DNA of 12,967 bases from DASQJL01 sp035689165 (lineage in GTDB: Bacteria > Eisenbacteria > RBG-16-71-46 > SZUA-252), in NCBI GenBank assembly GCA_035689165.1, contig DASSLZ010000109.1:1-12967 (forward strand), written 5' to 3'. This document shows, piece by piece, positions 6,876-12,967 of this stretch (position 1 is the first letter of the stretch; every line of letters starts with the position of its first letter). A program made the position numbers and the translations under genes. The notes below the pieces were generated by a model. That model ran no database searches, was not told the origin of the DNA, and worked only from the letters and a program-made list of their open reading frames with translations.

Positions 6876-6891
6876 GTTAATCCCCATTAAC
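6876..6891. promoter_or_regulatory. Inverted repeat in the cox operon promoter region
   Basis: GTTAAT-CCCC-ATTAAC is a perfect 6-bp inverted repeat with a 4-bp centre, located 25 bp before the coxB ATG in a locally AT-richer patch. TAACAT at 6888-6893 could be a weak -10 with TTCTCC (6865-6870) 17 bp upstream, so the repeat may be an operator overlapping the promoter. The hexamers are poor matches (4 and 3 of 6). Confidence 0.35.
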
Positions 6892-6916
6892 ATTTGCCAC
6901 CGAGGGCTCGCCACGC

Positions 6917-7648
6917 ATGCACCTAATGCCTGTTGCCGCATCCAGTTACGCGGGCGATATCGATCGCGTGATGTGGGTCATCACCCTGATCGTGGGGGTC
7001 TGGTTCCTCGCCGCCGAGGGGATCCTCCTCTGGTTCACGTTCCGCTATCGAAAGAAGGAGGGCGTTCGCGCGGCCTACGTTCCGGGAAAGGGGTTTCGCC
7101 AGACCGGCTGGATCCTGATCCCCTGCGTCGCGATCCTCCTCTGCGATCTCGCCATCGACGCCTTCGGCGAGCGCGTCTGGGACACGATCAAGCAGAAGGT
7201 CCCGCCGGCGCAGCTCCAGATCGGCGTCGAGGGACGGCAATGGGCGTGGACGTTCACGCATCCGGGGAAGGACGGCATCCTCGGCTCACCTGACGACATC
7301 GTCATCCCCAACGAGATCCACGTGCCGGTCGGGGTCAACGTCGCGTTCACGGTCAGCGCGGCCGACTGCCTCCACTCCTTCTGGGTTCCCGAGCTTCGCC
7401 TGAAGCAGGACGCGGTCCCCGGGCGCCACATTCAGGGATGGTTCCGCGCGACGCGGCCCGGCAGCTACGGCGTGCTCTGCGCGGAGCTGTGCGGCGTGGC
7501 ACACGGGCTCATGCGCGGGACGCTCTACGTGGACACCGAGGCGGACTACGAGCGATGGCTCGCCTCGCGGACGGGCGTCCAGGCGGTCGCTTCCCAGCCT
7601 GCTCCTCAGACGGCTCCGCAGACGGCGAAGACGGGAGGGAAATCGTGA
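6917..7648 (+). CDS. coxB: Cytochrome c oxidase subunit II (CuA)
   Basis: Membrane-anchored subunit that takes electrons from a periplasmic donor at the binuclear CuA centre and passes them to subunit I. The 243-residue product has two N-terminal membrane helices (about 18-42 and 63-84). A cupredoxin domain follows with an electron-entry aromatic motif QWAWTF (108-113) and the full CuA ligand set H153, C188, E190, C192, H196, M199 (CAELCGVAHGLM). There is no obvious cleavable signal or lipobox and no fused cytochrome c, so a separate cytochrome c or cupredoxin donor is needed. In helix II the usual E three residues before W (K-pathway entrance, E101 in Rhodobacter) is Q62. The C-terminal 25 residues are low-complexity (PAPQTAPQTAKT). 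An in-frame ATG at 6926 is an alternative start. First gene of the cox operon; stop overlaps coxA. Confidence 0.95.
   Translation: MHLMPVAASSYAGDIDRVMWVITLIVGVWFLAAEGILLWFTFRYRKKEGVRAAYVPGKGFRQTGWILIPCVAILLCDLAIDAFGERVWDTIKQKVPPAQLQIGVEGRQWAWTFTHPGKDGILGSPDDIVIPNEIHVPVGVNVAFTVSAADCLHSFWVPELRLKQDAVPGRHIQGWFRATRPGSYGVLCAELCGVAHGLMRGTLYVDTEADYERWLASRTGVQAVASQPAPQTAPQTAKTGGKS
7633..7639 (+). promoter_or_regulatory. Ribosome-binding site deciding the coxA GTG start
   Basis: GGGAGGG lies 5 nt before GTG 7645, which overlaps the coxB stop as GTGA. Because the frame stays open far upstream within coxB, this site is the main evidence for the coxA start. Confidence 0.8.
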
Positions 7649-9390
7649 GCGAAGCCAACATCCTCGACCCGCCTCTCGATCCGCCCCAGGCGGCGCCTCC
7701 GACGGCCCATGCCGGGGCCCACGACGACGCCCCGCACGGCTTCTGGAGCACCTACTTCTTCTCGACCGACCACAAGCACATCGCCAAGCAGTACCTGCTC
7801 ACCGGTCTTTGCATGGCGGTGATCGGTGGGCTGCTCGCGCACGTGATGCGGATGCACCTCGCGTTTCCCGATCGCGCGGTGCCCGGATTCGGCGAGGTCC
7901 CGGCGGGCACCTACAACGCGCTGATCACGATGCACGGCACGATCATGATCTTTTTCGTGGCGATGCCGGTGCTCTTGGGCGGCTTCGGGAATTTCCTGAT
8001 CCCGCTCATGATCGGCGCGCGCGATATGGCGTTTCCGCGGCTGAACATGATGTCCTACTGGACCTTCCTCGTGAGCTGCGTGATTCTCATCGGCTCCTTC
8101 TTCGTGCCGGGAGGCGCCTCGCCCGCGGGATGGACCGCGTATCCGCCGCTCTCGGCCAACGTGGCCTATTCCGGCGCCGCCTGGGGCGTGCCACTCTGGA
8201 TCGCCGCGGTCGCGCTCGAGTTCGTCGCCTTCCTCATGGGCGGGATCAATTTCATCACCACCGCGATCAACCTCCGCGCGCCGGGGATGAAGATGTTCGA
8301 CCTGCCGATGATGGTCTGGATGCAGCTCGTCGCCAGCGTGATCTTTCTCTTCTCGGTGGGGCCGCTCGTCGCGGGCGCGGTGCTCCTCCTGCTCGACCGC
8401 GTGGCGGGCACCGGCTTCTACAATCCCGGCGCCGGCGGCGATCCGCTCCTCTACCAGCACCTCTTCTGGTTCTTCGGCCATCCCGAGGTGTACGTCATCC
8501 TCCTCCCGGGCCTCGGCATCGTCGCGGAGATCCTCCCCGTCTTCGCGCGGAAGCCGCTCTTCGGCTACCGGATGGTGGTCTACGCCACGCTGGCCACGGG
8601 CGTCCTGTCGTTCATCGTCTGGGCGCACCACCAGTTCGTGAGCGGCATCGACCCGCGGCTGGCGAGCGCGTTCAGCATCACCACGATCCTGATCTCGGTC
8701 CCCGTCGCGATCACGATGTTCGCCTTCGTCGCGACGCTCTGGAAGGGCGCGATCGAGCTCAAGGCGGCGATGCTCTTCGCGATCGGGATGGTCGGCGTCT
8801 TCTTCTGGGGCGGCGTGACGGGGATCATCAACGGCTCCGCGGCCGCCGACATCTACGTGCACGATACCTACTTCGTGGTGGCGCACTTCCACTACGCGCT
8901 GATCCCGCCGGTCTTCTTCTCGCTCTTCGCCGGGATCTACTACTGGTATCCCAAGATGTTCGGCCGGAGGCTGAACGAGACGCTGGGGAAGATCCACTTC
9001 TGGGGCACCTTCCTCTTCGTGAACGTCACGTTCATGCCGATGTTCGGCCTGGGACTGCGCGGCTACCCGCGGCGGACCTATGATCCGCGGGTCTTCGCGC
9101 ACCTCGGCGATCTGCACCCGCTCCAGCTGGCGGCGACCCTGGGTACCATCGGGCTCCTCCTCTCGCAGATCCCCTTCGTGATCAACTTCTTCGGCAGCCT
9201 CAAGTGGGGCGCGGTCGCGGGGAAAAACCCCTGGCGCGCGAACACGCTCGAGTGGTCGGTGCCGTCGCCTCCGGGGCACGGCAACTTCGATGGGACGCCG
9301 GTCGTCTATCGCGGCCCCTACGAGTACAGCCTTCCGGGAGGCGACGCCGACTGGCTGCCGCAAGACCTGGCGCCGGGGAGGACGCCGTGA
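7645..9390 (+). CDS. coxA: Cytochrome c oxidase subunit I (A1-like heme-copper oxidase), K-pathway residues replaced
   Basis: Catalytic subunit that reduces O2 to water at the heme a3-CuB site and pumps protons; 581 residues with about 12 membrane helices. Heme a ligands are H97 (TMHGTIM) and H416; heme a3 ligand is H414 (VVAHFHYAL). CuB ligands are H279 (FGHPEVY), with Y283 as the cross-linked tyrosine, and H328/H329 (WAHHQF). The D pathway appears intact: N116, D127 and N134 (GARDMAFPRLN), N202 (GGINFITT) and E281. By eye, K-pathway positions are not: A294 for Ser291, V354 for Thr351 and T357 for Lys354 (Paracoccus numbering; VPVAITMF instead of VPTGIKIF). The E in GHPEVY indicates A1-like rather than A2. 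GTG start; see the separate ribosome-binding-site entry. Its stop overlaps coxC as GTGA. Confidence 0.95.
   Translation: MSEANILDPPLDPPQAAPPTAHAGAHDDAPHGFWSTYFFSTDHKHIAKQYLLTGLCMAVIGGLLAHVMRMHLAFPDRAVPGFGEVPAGTYNALITMHGTIMIFFVAMPVLLGGFGNFLIPLMIGARDMAFPRLNMMSYWTFLVSCVILIGSFFVPGGASPAGWTAYPPLSANVAYSGAAWGVPLWIAAVALEFVAFLMGGINFITTAINLRAPGMKMFDLPMMVWMQLVASVIFLFSVGPLVAGAVLLLLDRVAGTGFYNPGAGGDPLLYQHLFWFFGHPEVYVILLPGLGIVAEILPVFARKPLFGYRMVVYATLATGVLSFIVWAHHQFVSGIDPRLASAFSITTILISVPVAITMFAFVATLWKGAIELKAAMLFAIGMVGVFFWGGVTGIINGSAAADIYVHDTYFVVAHFHYALIPPVFFSLFAGIYYWYPKMFGRRLNETLGKIHFWGTFLFVNVTFMPMFGLGLRGYPRRTYDPRVFAHLGDLHPLQLAATLGTIGLLLSQIPFVINFFGSLKWGAVAGKNPWRANTLEWSVPSPPGHGNFDGTPVVYRGPYEYSLPGGDADWLPQDLAPGRTP
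9375..9382 (+). promoter_or_regulatory. Ribosome-binding site deciding the coxC GTG start
   Basis: GGGGAGGA lies 4 nt before GTG 9387, which overlaps the coxA stop as GTGA. An ATG-initiated frame exists 183 bp upstream but would read arginine-rich sequence within coxA, so the GTG is preferred. Confidence 0.8.
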
Positions 9391-9983
9391 GCCGGGCCGC
9401 CGCACACGCCGCCGCGACGCGGCGCGACGACGTCATCCGGTCGACCGGAATCTCCACCGGGCGGCTTGCGATCTGGTGGTTCCTGGGCTCGGAGATCGTG
9501 ATTTTCGGCGGGCTGATCGTCTGCTACGTGCTCTTCCGCCTGCGCCACCCGGAGTGGGGCGCCCTGGCGCGCCACACCGTCACGCCGGCGGGCGCGTTCA
9601 ACACGCTCGTGCTGCTGACGTCCAGCCTGTTCATGGTCCTGGCGCACGCGGCGGTGGAGCACGGCGATCTGAAGCGGGCCTCGCGCCACATGCTCGGGAC
9701 GATCGCCCTGGGAGGGGTGTTCCTCGGCGTGAAGGCCTTCGAGTACGGCCACGAGATGTCGATGGGCTTCACGCCCGTGAGCGGCCTCTTCTGGTCCTTC
9801 TACTACGCGCTCACGGGACTGCATGCGCTGCACGTGACGGGCGGGCTCTTCGCGATCCTGGCGGTGCGGCAGATGGTGGCGCGCCGGAGCGACACCCACC
9901 GCGTGGAGCTGGTCGGCATCTACTGGCACTTCGTGGACGTGGTCTGGATCTTCCTGTTCCCGCTTCTCTACCTGTCCAACTGA
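9387..9983 (+). CDS. coxC: Cytochrome c oxidase subunit III (first copy)
   Basis: Membrane subunit of the heme-copper oxidase that stabilises subunit I and supports proton uptake. The 198-residue product is the short five-helix form, lacking the first two helices of mitochondrial-type subunit III. Recognisable parts are WWFLGSEIVIFGGL (helix with the conserved Glu), NTLVLLTSSLFMVLAH, KAFEYGHEM, TGLHALHVTGGL and the hallmark ending YWHFVDVVWIFLFPLLYL. The start is the GTG of a GTGA overlap with coxA. It is followed after 16 bp by coxD. A second, divergent subunit III gene lies two genes downstream. Confidence 0.94.
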   Translation: MSRAAAHAAATRRDDVIRSTGISTGRLAIWWFLGSEIVIFGGLIVCYVLFRLRHPEWGALARHTVTPAGAFNTLVLLTSSLFMVLAHAAVEHGDLKRASRHMLGTIALGGVFLGVKAFEYGHEMSMGFTPVSGLFWSFYYALTGLHALHVTGGLFAILAVRQMVARRSDTHRVELVGIYWHFVDVVWIFLFPLLYLSN

Positions 9984-9999
9984 TGGGGGCGCTCGCGCG

Positions 10000-10296
10000 A
10001 TGACCCATACGATTCCGGCGCCGGAGCGGCGCCACCCCAACTACGTGGCGATCTGGGGCGTGCTGATGGGTGCTCTGATCCTGTCGCTCCTCCTGGCCTA
10101 TCTCCGGCACGCCCAGCTCGCGGCGCTCCTCATCTGGCTCGTCGCGATCGTCAAGGCGTCGCTGGTCATCTCGTTCTACATGCACCTCAAGTTCGAGCCC
10201 GCGCACGTCGTGGCGATCGTGATCGCCGGCGTCCTCGCGCTTGCCATCCTCTTCCTCGGCCTCTTCCCGGACATCGTCCGTGTCTACGGCGGCTAG
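10000..10296 (+). CDS. coxD: Cytochrome c oxidase subunit IV (prokaryotic, COX4_pro type)
   Basis: Small accessory membrane subunit of bacterial aa3/caa3-type oxidases. The 98-residue product has three hydrophobic segments (about 15-35, 40-58, 69-90). The family hallmark KASLVISFYMHLKFE in the middle is typical of prokaryotic subunit IV. The ATG chosen has only a G-rich stretch (9984-9990) upstream; an ATG at 9983 is out of frame. It lies between the two subunit III genes, in the usual position after the first coxC. Confidence 0.9.
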   Translation: MTHTIPAPERRHPNYVAIWGVLMGALILSLLLAYLRHAQLAALLIWLVAIVKASLVISFYMHLKFEPAHVVAIVIAGVLALAILFLGLFPDIVRVYGG

Positions 10297-10303
10297 CGCT
10301 TCC

Positions 10304-10906
10304 GTGGACCGCGCCGCCACGCGCACGCTGACCCCGATCGACCGCGCCGTCGAGACCGGGGTCATCGGCATGACCCTGTTCCTCTTCACCGAGGCGATGT
10401 TCTTCGCCGGGCTGGTCAGCGCGCACGTGGTGCTCCGCGCGGGGCAGCCATCCTGGCCGCCGGCCGGGCAGCCGCGGCTTCCGATGGGACTCACGCTCGC
10501 GAACACGGTCGTCCTCCTGCTGAGCGGGGCCGCGGTGGTCCGAGCGAGCGCCTCCTTCCCGGAGCGATTGGACGCGGCGGCGCGCGCCATCGGCGCCGGC
10601 GCTTTGCTGGGCGTGGTCTTCCTGACCGTGCAGGGGCTGGAGTGGGCGCGACTCACCGCCTTCGGCCTGACGACGACGTCGGGGATCTACGGGGCGACCT
10701 TCTATGCGCTGGTCGTGGCGCACGCGATCCACGTGCTCGCGGCGCTGATCGTGCTGCTGGTGGCGGCTCGGAAGATGGCGCGGGCGTCGCGCGAGGGCCG
10801 CCCGGACGATGCCCGCGTGGCGTTCACGCTCTCGCGCATGTTCTGGCTCTTCGTGGTGGGGGTGTGGCCGGTGCTCTACGCGGTGGTGTACGAGCCGTGG
10901 CGCTGA
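10304..10906 (+). CDS. Heme-copper oxidase subunit III family protein (second, divergent copy)
   Basis: A second subunit III-type membrane protein, about 200 residues with five hydrophobic helices. It has FLFTEAMFFAGLVSAHVVLR with the conserved Glu, then SWPPAGQPRLP, GLTLANTVVLLLSG, VQGLEWARL, SGIYGATFYALVVAHAIHVL and the ending FWLFVVGVWPVLYAVVY. That ending replaces the WHFVDVVWIFLFP of the first copy, and overall the two are quite different, so this is not a recent duplication. The start is uncertain: GTG 10304 follows the coxD stop by 7 bp, GTG 10280 and ATG 10241 would overlap coxD, and none has a strong ribosome-binding site. It may be an extra subunit of the same oxidase or replace the first under some conditions. 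Its stop overlaps the next gene as TGATG. Confidence 0.85.
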   Translation: MDRAATRTLTPIDRAVETGVIGMTLFLFTEAMFFAGLVSAHVVLRAGQPSWPPAGQPRLPMGLTLANTVVLLLSGAAVVRASASFPERLDAAARAIGAGALLGVVFLTVQGLEWARLTAFGLTTTSGIYGATFYALVVAHAIHVLAALIVLLVAARKMARASREGRPDDARVAFTLSRMFWLFVVGVWPVLYAVVYEPWR

Positions 10907-11112
10907 TGCAGGGCGTGGCGGCGCTTGTCGACGCGGCGCTGGCCGTGGCGCATGCGCTGTTCTTCCGGCTGTTGCCCGCGGCCTGCGCCTTCTGCGCCTC
11001 GTCGTCCCAGACCAACAAGGCCGCCTACATCGGCACGACGGTGCTCCTCCTGGGCCTGCCGGTGGCGATGCTCTCCGCGCTGATCGTCTGGCTCATCCGC
11101 CGGGCGCGCTGA
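10906..11112 (+). CDS. Small CxxC membrane protein at the end of the cox operon
   Basis: A 68-residue hypothetical protein whose ATG shares its A with the stop of the second subunit III (TGATG), implying translational coupling. The N-terminal 26 residues are mildly hydrophobic and end at PAAC. Next comes C27-A-F-C30 followed by polar ASSSQTNKAAY, then one clear membrane helix (about 42-64) ending with the positive tail WLIRRAR. The CxxC would face the periplasm if the Arg-rich tail is cytoplasmic. I do not recognise a named family. A role in copper, heme or disulfide handling for oxidase assembly is a guess from the CxxC and the position. The last 20 bp overlap hemG on the other strand. The frame is open upstream within the preceding gene, but without family features. 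Confidence 0.75.
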   Translation: MQGVAALVDAALAVAHALFFRLLPAACAFCASSSQTNKAAYIGTTVLLLGLPVAMLSALIVWLIRRAR

Positions 11113-12469
11113 CGACGCGCGCCGCGATCCGCTCCGCGTCCTCCGTCAGCGACGCCACCGACACGCCGCGATACCCGTTCCCCGCCAGATAGAGCCGGGG
11201 ATTCGCCGCCAGACGGCGGTCCAGGTCGGCCAGGAGCGCCATGTGCCCGACCGCGTACTGGGGAATCGAGGCGTCCTGCCGGATCACCCACGTCCGCTCG
11301 GGGCCGCTCGCCAGACCGTGCGTCTTGTCCAGCGCGCCCATCGCCAGCCCCGCGAGGTCGGCGTCGCTCCGCGTGAGCAGATCGGGCCGGTCGGCCCCGC
11401 CCATGATGACGCGCACCATCGTCTGCCCCTCGGGCGCGCGTCCGGGGAAGAGGTTCGATTCGAACAGCGCGCCCAGGATCGGCAGGTCCTCGCCGGGCAC
11501 GACCAGGTAGCCGTAGCCGTCCGGGGGTGTGCGGAAGCGGTCGGTCCGGAAGGCCAGCCCCACCACGGCCACTCCTGCGGGCTCGATCGTGCCGAGAAGC
11601 TTGGCGAGCTCGGCGTCGAGCGGACGCAGGAGCGCCGCCGCCGCCCGCGCGGAGATCGCGAGCACGACTGAATCGGCGGCGAGACGGTCGCCGCTCGCGG
11701 TGCGCACGACGTAGCCGGATTCGGTGCGCTCCAGCGCGAGGGCCGGCGTGGCGATCCGAACCGCGTTCCCCAATCGGGCCGCGAGGGCGTCGGTCAGCGA
11801 TTCGAGCCCGCGCGTGAAGCTCCAGAGGGCGCGCCCTCCCGGACCCGCGGCGCGGCCGGCGCCGCCCTTCTTGGACCGCGCGATCATCGCCACGACCAGG
11901 GAGCGGTGGCTCCGCTCCATCTCACGCATGACGGGGAAGGCCGCGTCCACTGAGAGCCGCTTCGAGTTGCCGGCGAAGACCCCGCGCACCACGGCGCCGA
12001 TCAGGACGCTGGCCGCCTCCTCGCCGATGTGGCGTACCGCATAGTCGTGGACGCTTTCTTCTCTTTTGACGCGATTGGCGAAGAAGGGCTCCATGGCGAC
12101 CCGGAGCCGCGCGGCGGGGGAAAGGCCGGTGAAGCCGAAAAACGCGGCCGGGTTCAGGGGGAGCCGATGGAGGCGTCCGCCGCGCCAGATGTAGCGCCGC
12201 GCCGCGTCGGGGCGCCCCAGCACCCGCTGGTCGGCCAGGCCCACCGATTCGGCCAGCCGCCACGCGGCGTTCTCCGTTCCCTGGACCGCGTTCGCCGCCC
12301 ATTCGACCAGGTAGCCGTCCTCGCGTGTCGAGCGGATCCGCCCGCCCGCGCGCGATCCCGCCTCCAGCACGGTCAGCTCGAGCGACTCGGCGCGCCGCGC
12401 CGCCTCGGCCCGGATCGCCCACGCCGCGGAGAGACCCGCGATGCCTCCACCGATGATGACGACGCGCAT
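11093..12469 (-). CDS. hemG: Protoporphyrinogen/coproporphyrinogen oxidase (HemY-type FAD enzyme)
   Basis: FAD-dependent oxidase of late heme synthesis, converting protoporphyrinogen IX to protoporphyrin IX (or coproporphyrinogen III to coproporphyrin III in the coproporphyrin route). The 458-residue product has the FAD dinucleotide motif IIGGGIAGLSAAW (5-17), E36 and LEAGSRAGGR (35-44) for the ribose and pyrophosphate. It also has the middle region IGAVVRGVFAGNSKRLSV typical of the family, and a C-terminal FAD motif LAGNGYRGVSVASLTEDAERIA (around 428-449). Length is normal. This is the oxygen-type HemY enzyme, not the flavodoxin-like HemG; databases use both symbols. It is convergent with the cox operon and overlaps the small CxxC gene by 20 bp. 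The ATG lacks a ribosome-binding site, but TAGTAT lies 6 nt upstream. Which porphyrin it uses cannot be read here. Confidence 0.92.
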   Translation of the reverse strand: MRVVIIGGGIAGLSAAWAIRAEAARRAESLELTVLEAGSRAGGRIRSTREDGYLVEWAANAVQGTENAAWRLAESVGLADQRVLGRPDAARRYIWRGGRLHRLPLNPAAFFGFTGLSPAARLRVAMEPFFANRVKREESVHDYAVRHIGEEAASVLIGAVVRGVFAGNSKRLSVDAAFPVMREMERSHRSLVVAMIARSKKGGAGRAAGPGGRALWSFTRGLESLTDALAARLGNAVRIATPALALERTESGYVVRTASGDRLAADSVVLAISARAAAALLRPLDAELAKLLGTIEPAGVAVVGLAFRTDRFRTPPDGYGYLVVPGEDLPILGALFESNLFPGRAPEGQTMVRVIMGGADRPDLLTRSDADLAGLAMGALDKTHGLASGPERTWVIRQDASIPQYAVGHMALLADLDRRLAANPRLYLAGNGYRGVSVASLTEDAERIAARVVSAPGG

Positions 12470-12475
12470 GCGCGG

Positions 12476-12481
12476 ATACTA
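12476..12481 (-). promoter_or_regulatory. Candidate -10 element for a leaderless hemG transcript
   Basis: On the minus strand TAGTAT ends 6 nt before the hemG ATG (12469), the same spacing as TAGAAT before queE, and no Shine-Dalgarno sequence is present. No convincing -35 hexamer was found at 16-18 bp. Confidence 0.4.
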
Positions 12482-12502
12482 GCGTTCCGGGGCGGAAGGC
12501 CC

Positions 12503-12508
12503 TAGTGT
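12503..12508 (+). promoter_or_regulatory. Possible -10 element for the last gene
   Basis: TAGTGT lies 8 nt before ATG 12517. It fits a loose TANNNT pattern only, and GAGG directly next to the ATG is too close to be a good ribosome-binding site. It is reported because the gap between the two divergent starts is only 47 bp and must hold both promoters. Confidence 0.25.
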
Positions 12509-12516
12509 TCTGAGGC

Positions 12517-12967
12517 ATGCCTTTCGCAACCCCCTGGACCCTCCGCCGCGCCGCGGCGCTCGCCCTGTGTGCGACTTTTCTCGCGCCCTCGCCGCCCGGG
12601 AGGCCGACGCCGGCCGCGATGCTCTCCGCGCAGCTCAAGGCCGCGGTCGCCGGCGCGCCCGCGCCCGCGCCGGGCAAGTGTCTGGAGATCCAGTACGAGG
12701 GAGTCCTCGAGCTGGAAGGGCACTTCCGCAAACCTGGCGAGAAGCAGCCCTATCGCTCGCGGCAGCGCTTCCTGGCCAACGCCAATGGGGCGGTCCGTCT
12801 GGACTGGACCACATGGATCCAGGGCGATTCGATGGGCGCGCCGGAGAGCTGGCTCCTCCTGCCTGCCGGCGTCGGCGGAACGATCCTCCATCGCTCGGCG
12901 CCGGGCAGCCCGTGGCGCGAGGTCGGGGTGGATCAGCGCGAGCAGGCTCTGGCCCAGGTCACGGCGG
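12517..12967 (+). CDS. Secreted protein of unknown function, 3' partial
   Basis: An open frame from ATG 12517 runs off the window end after 150 complete codons. The N-terminus MPFATPWTLRRAAALALCAT looks like a signal peptide (basic residues near 10-11, hydrophobic 12-23). A mature part follows with strands such as CLEIQYEGVLELEG (about residues 55-68), RQRFLANANGAVRLDWTTW and ESWLLLPAGVGGTILHRS, suggesting a beta-rich periplasmic or extracellular domain. I do not recognise the family; the visible part could be an N-terminal domain of a larger enzyme. It diverges from hemG with 47 bp between start codons. Codon use is GC-rich like its neighbours, which supports a real gene. Confidence 0.7.
   Translation, partial: MPFATPWTLRRAAALALCATFLAPSPPGRPTPAAMLSAQLKAAVAGAPAPAPGKCLEIQYEGVLELEGHFRKPGEKQPYRSRQRFLANANGAVRLDWTTWIQGDSMGAPESWLLLPAGVGGTILHRSAPGSPWREVGVDQREQALAQVTA

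Noticed and set aside
7606..9405. A 599-codon open frame antisense to coxA
   Set aside because: The product is an extreme mix of Arg, Glu, Asp and His with no hydrophobic core, as expected for the complement of a GC-rich membrane-protein gene. The coxA strand has all catalytic residues.
1..12967. tRNA, rRNA, CRISPR array, transposase or integrase genes
   Set aside because: I saw no regularly spaced repeats, no rRNA-like segments, no tRNA-like cloverleaf and no transposase or integrase motifs. I could not run a covariance search.

Overview
This is a GC-rich bacterial window with short gaps, many GTG starts and stop/start overlaps (GTGA, ATGA, TGATG). The organism is a diderm: it has an Mla-type lipid transport operon and an extracellular protein ending in a FlgD-like/type-IX-like C-terminal beta domain. 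A choice-of-anchor-B protein with that tail, high GC and an aerobic oxidase together suggest an uncultured FCB-like lineage such as Candidatus Eisenbacteria. This is inference, since no rRNA or marker gene is present.

Layout. (1) 1-2079, +: 3' part of a large secreted multidomain protein, cut by the window edge. (2) 2080-2403: a convergent intergenic region with a 14-bp tandem duplication, an AT-rich patch and three inverted repeats. (3) 5612 to 2404, -: an apparent operon of a fatty acid 2-hydroxylase-like membrane enzyme, then mlaE, mlaF and mlaD. A near-consensus sigma-70 promoter (TTGACC, 17 bp, TACAAT) lies upstream. (4) 5736-6793, +: queE and queD of 7-deazaguanine (queuosine precursor) synthesis, overlapping by 4 bp. 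(5) 6917-11112, +: a heme-copper oxidase operon, coxB-coxA-coxC-coxD-second subunit III-small CxxC membrane protein, with almost no gaps. (6) 12469 to 11093, -: protoporphyrinogen oxidase (hemG/hemY type), overlapping the last cox-operon gene tail to tail by 20 bp. (7) 12517-12967, +: start of a secreted protein of unknown function, cut by the window edge.

How they fit together. The minus-strand operon points to envelope lipid work: the hydroxylase would modify acyl chains, and MlaEFD would move lipids between membranes. The cox operon encodes a terminal oxidase with CuA, the heme a/a3-CuB ligands and a complete-looking D proton pathway. By eye, every classical K-pathway position I could align is replaced, including the subunit II entrance glutamate. 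HemG supplies protoporphyrin for heme, which fits its place beside the oxidase. Most of the window is recognisable housekeeping. The points most worth checking are the K-pathway replacements, the small CxxC protein, the hydroxylase-Mla linkage and a recurrent TAG(A/T)AT-6 nt-ATG arrangement suggesting leaderless transcripts.
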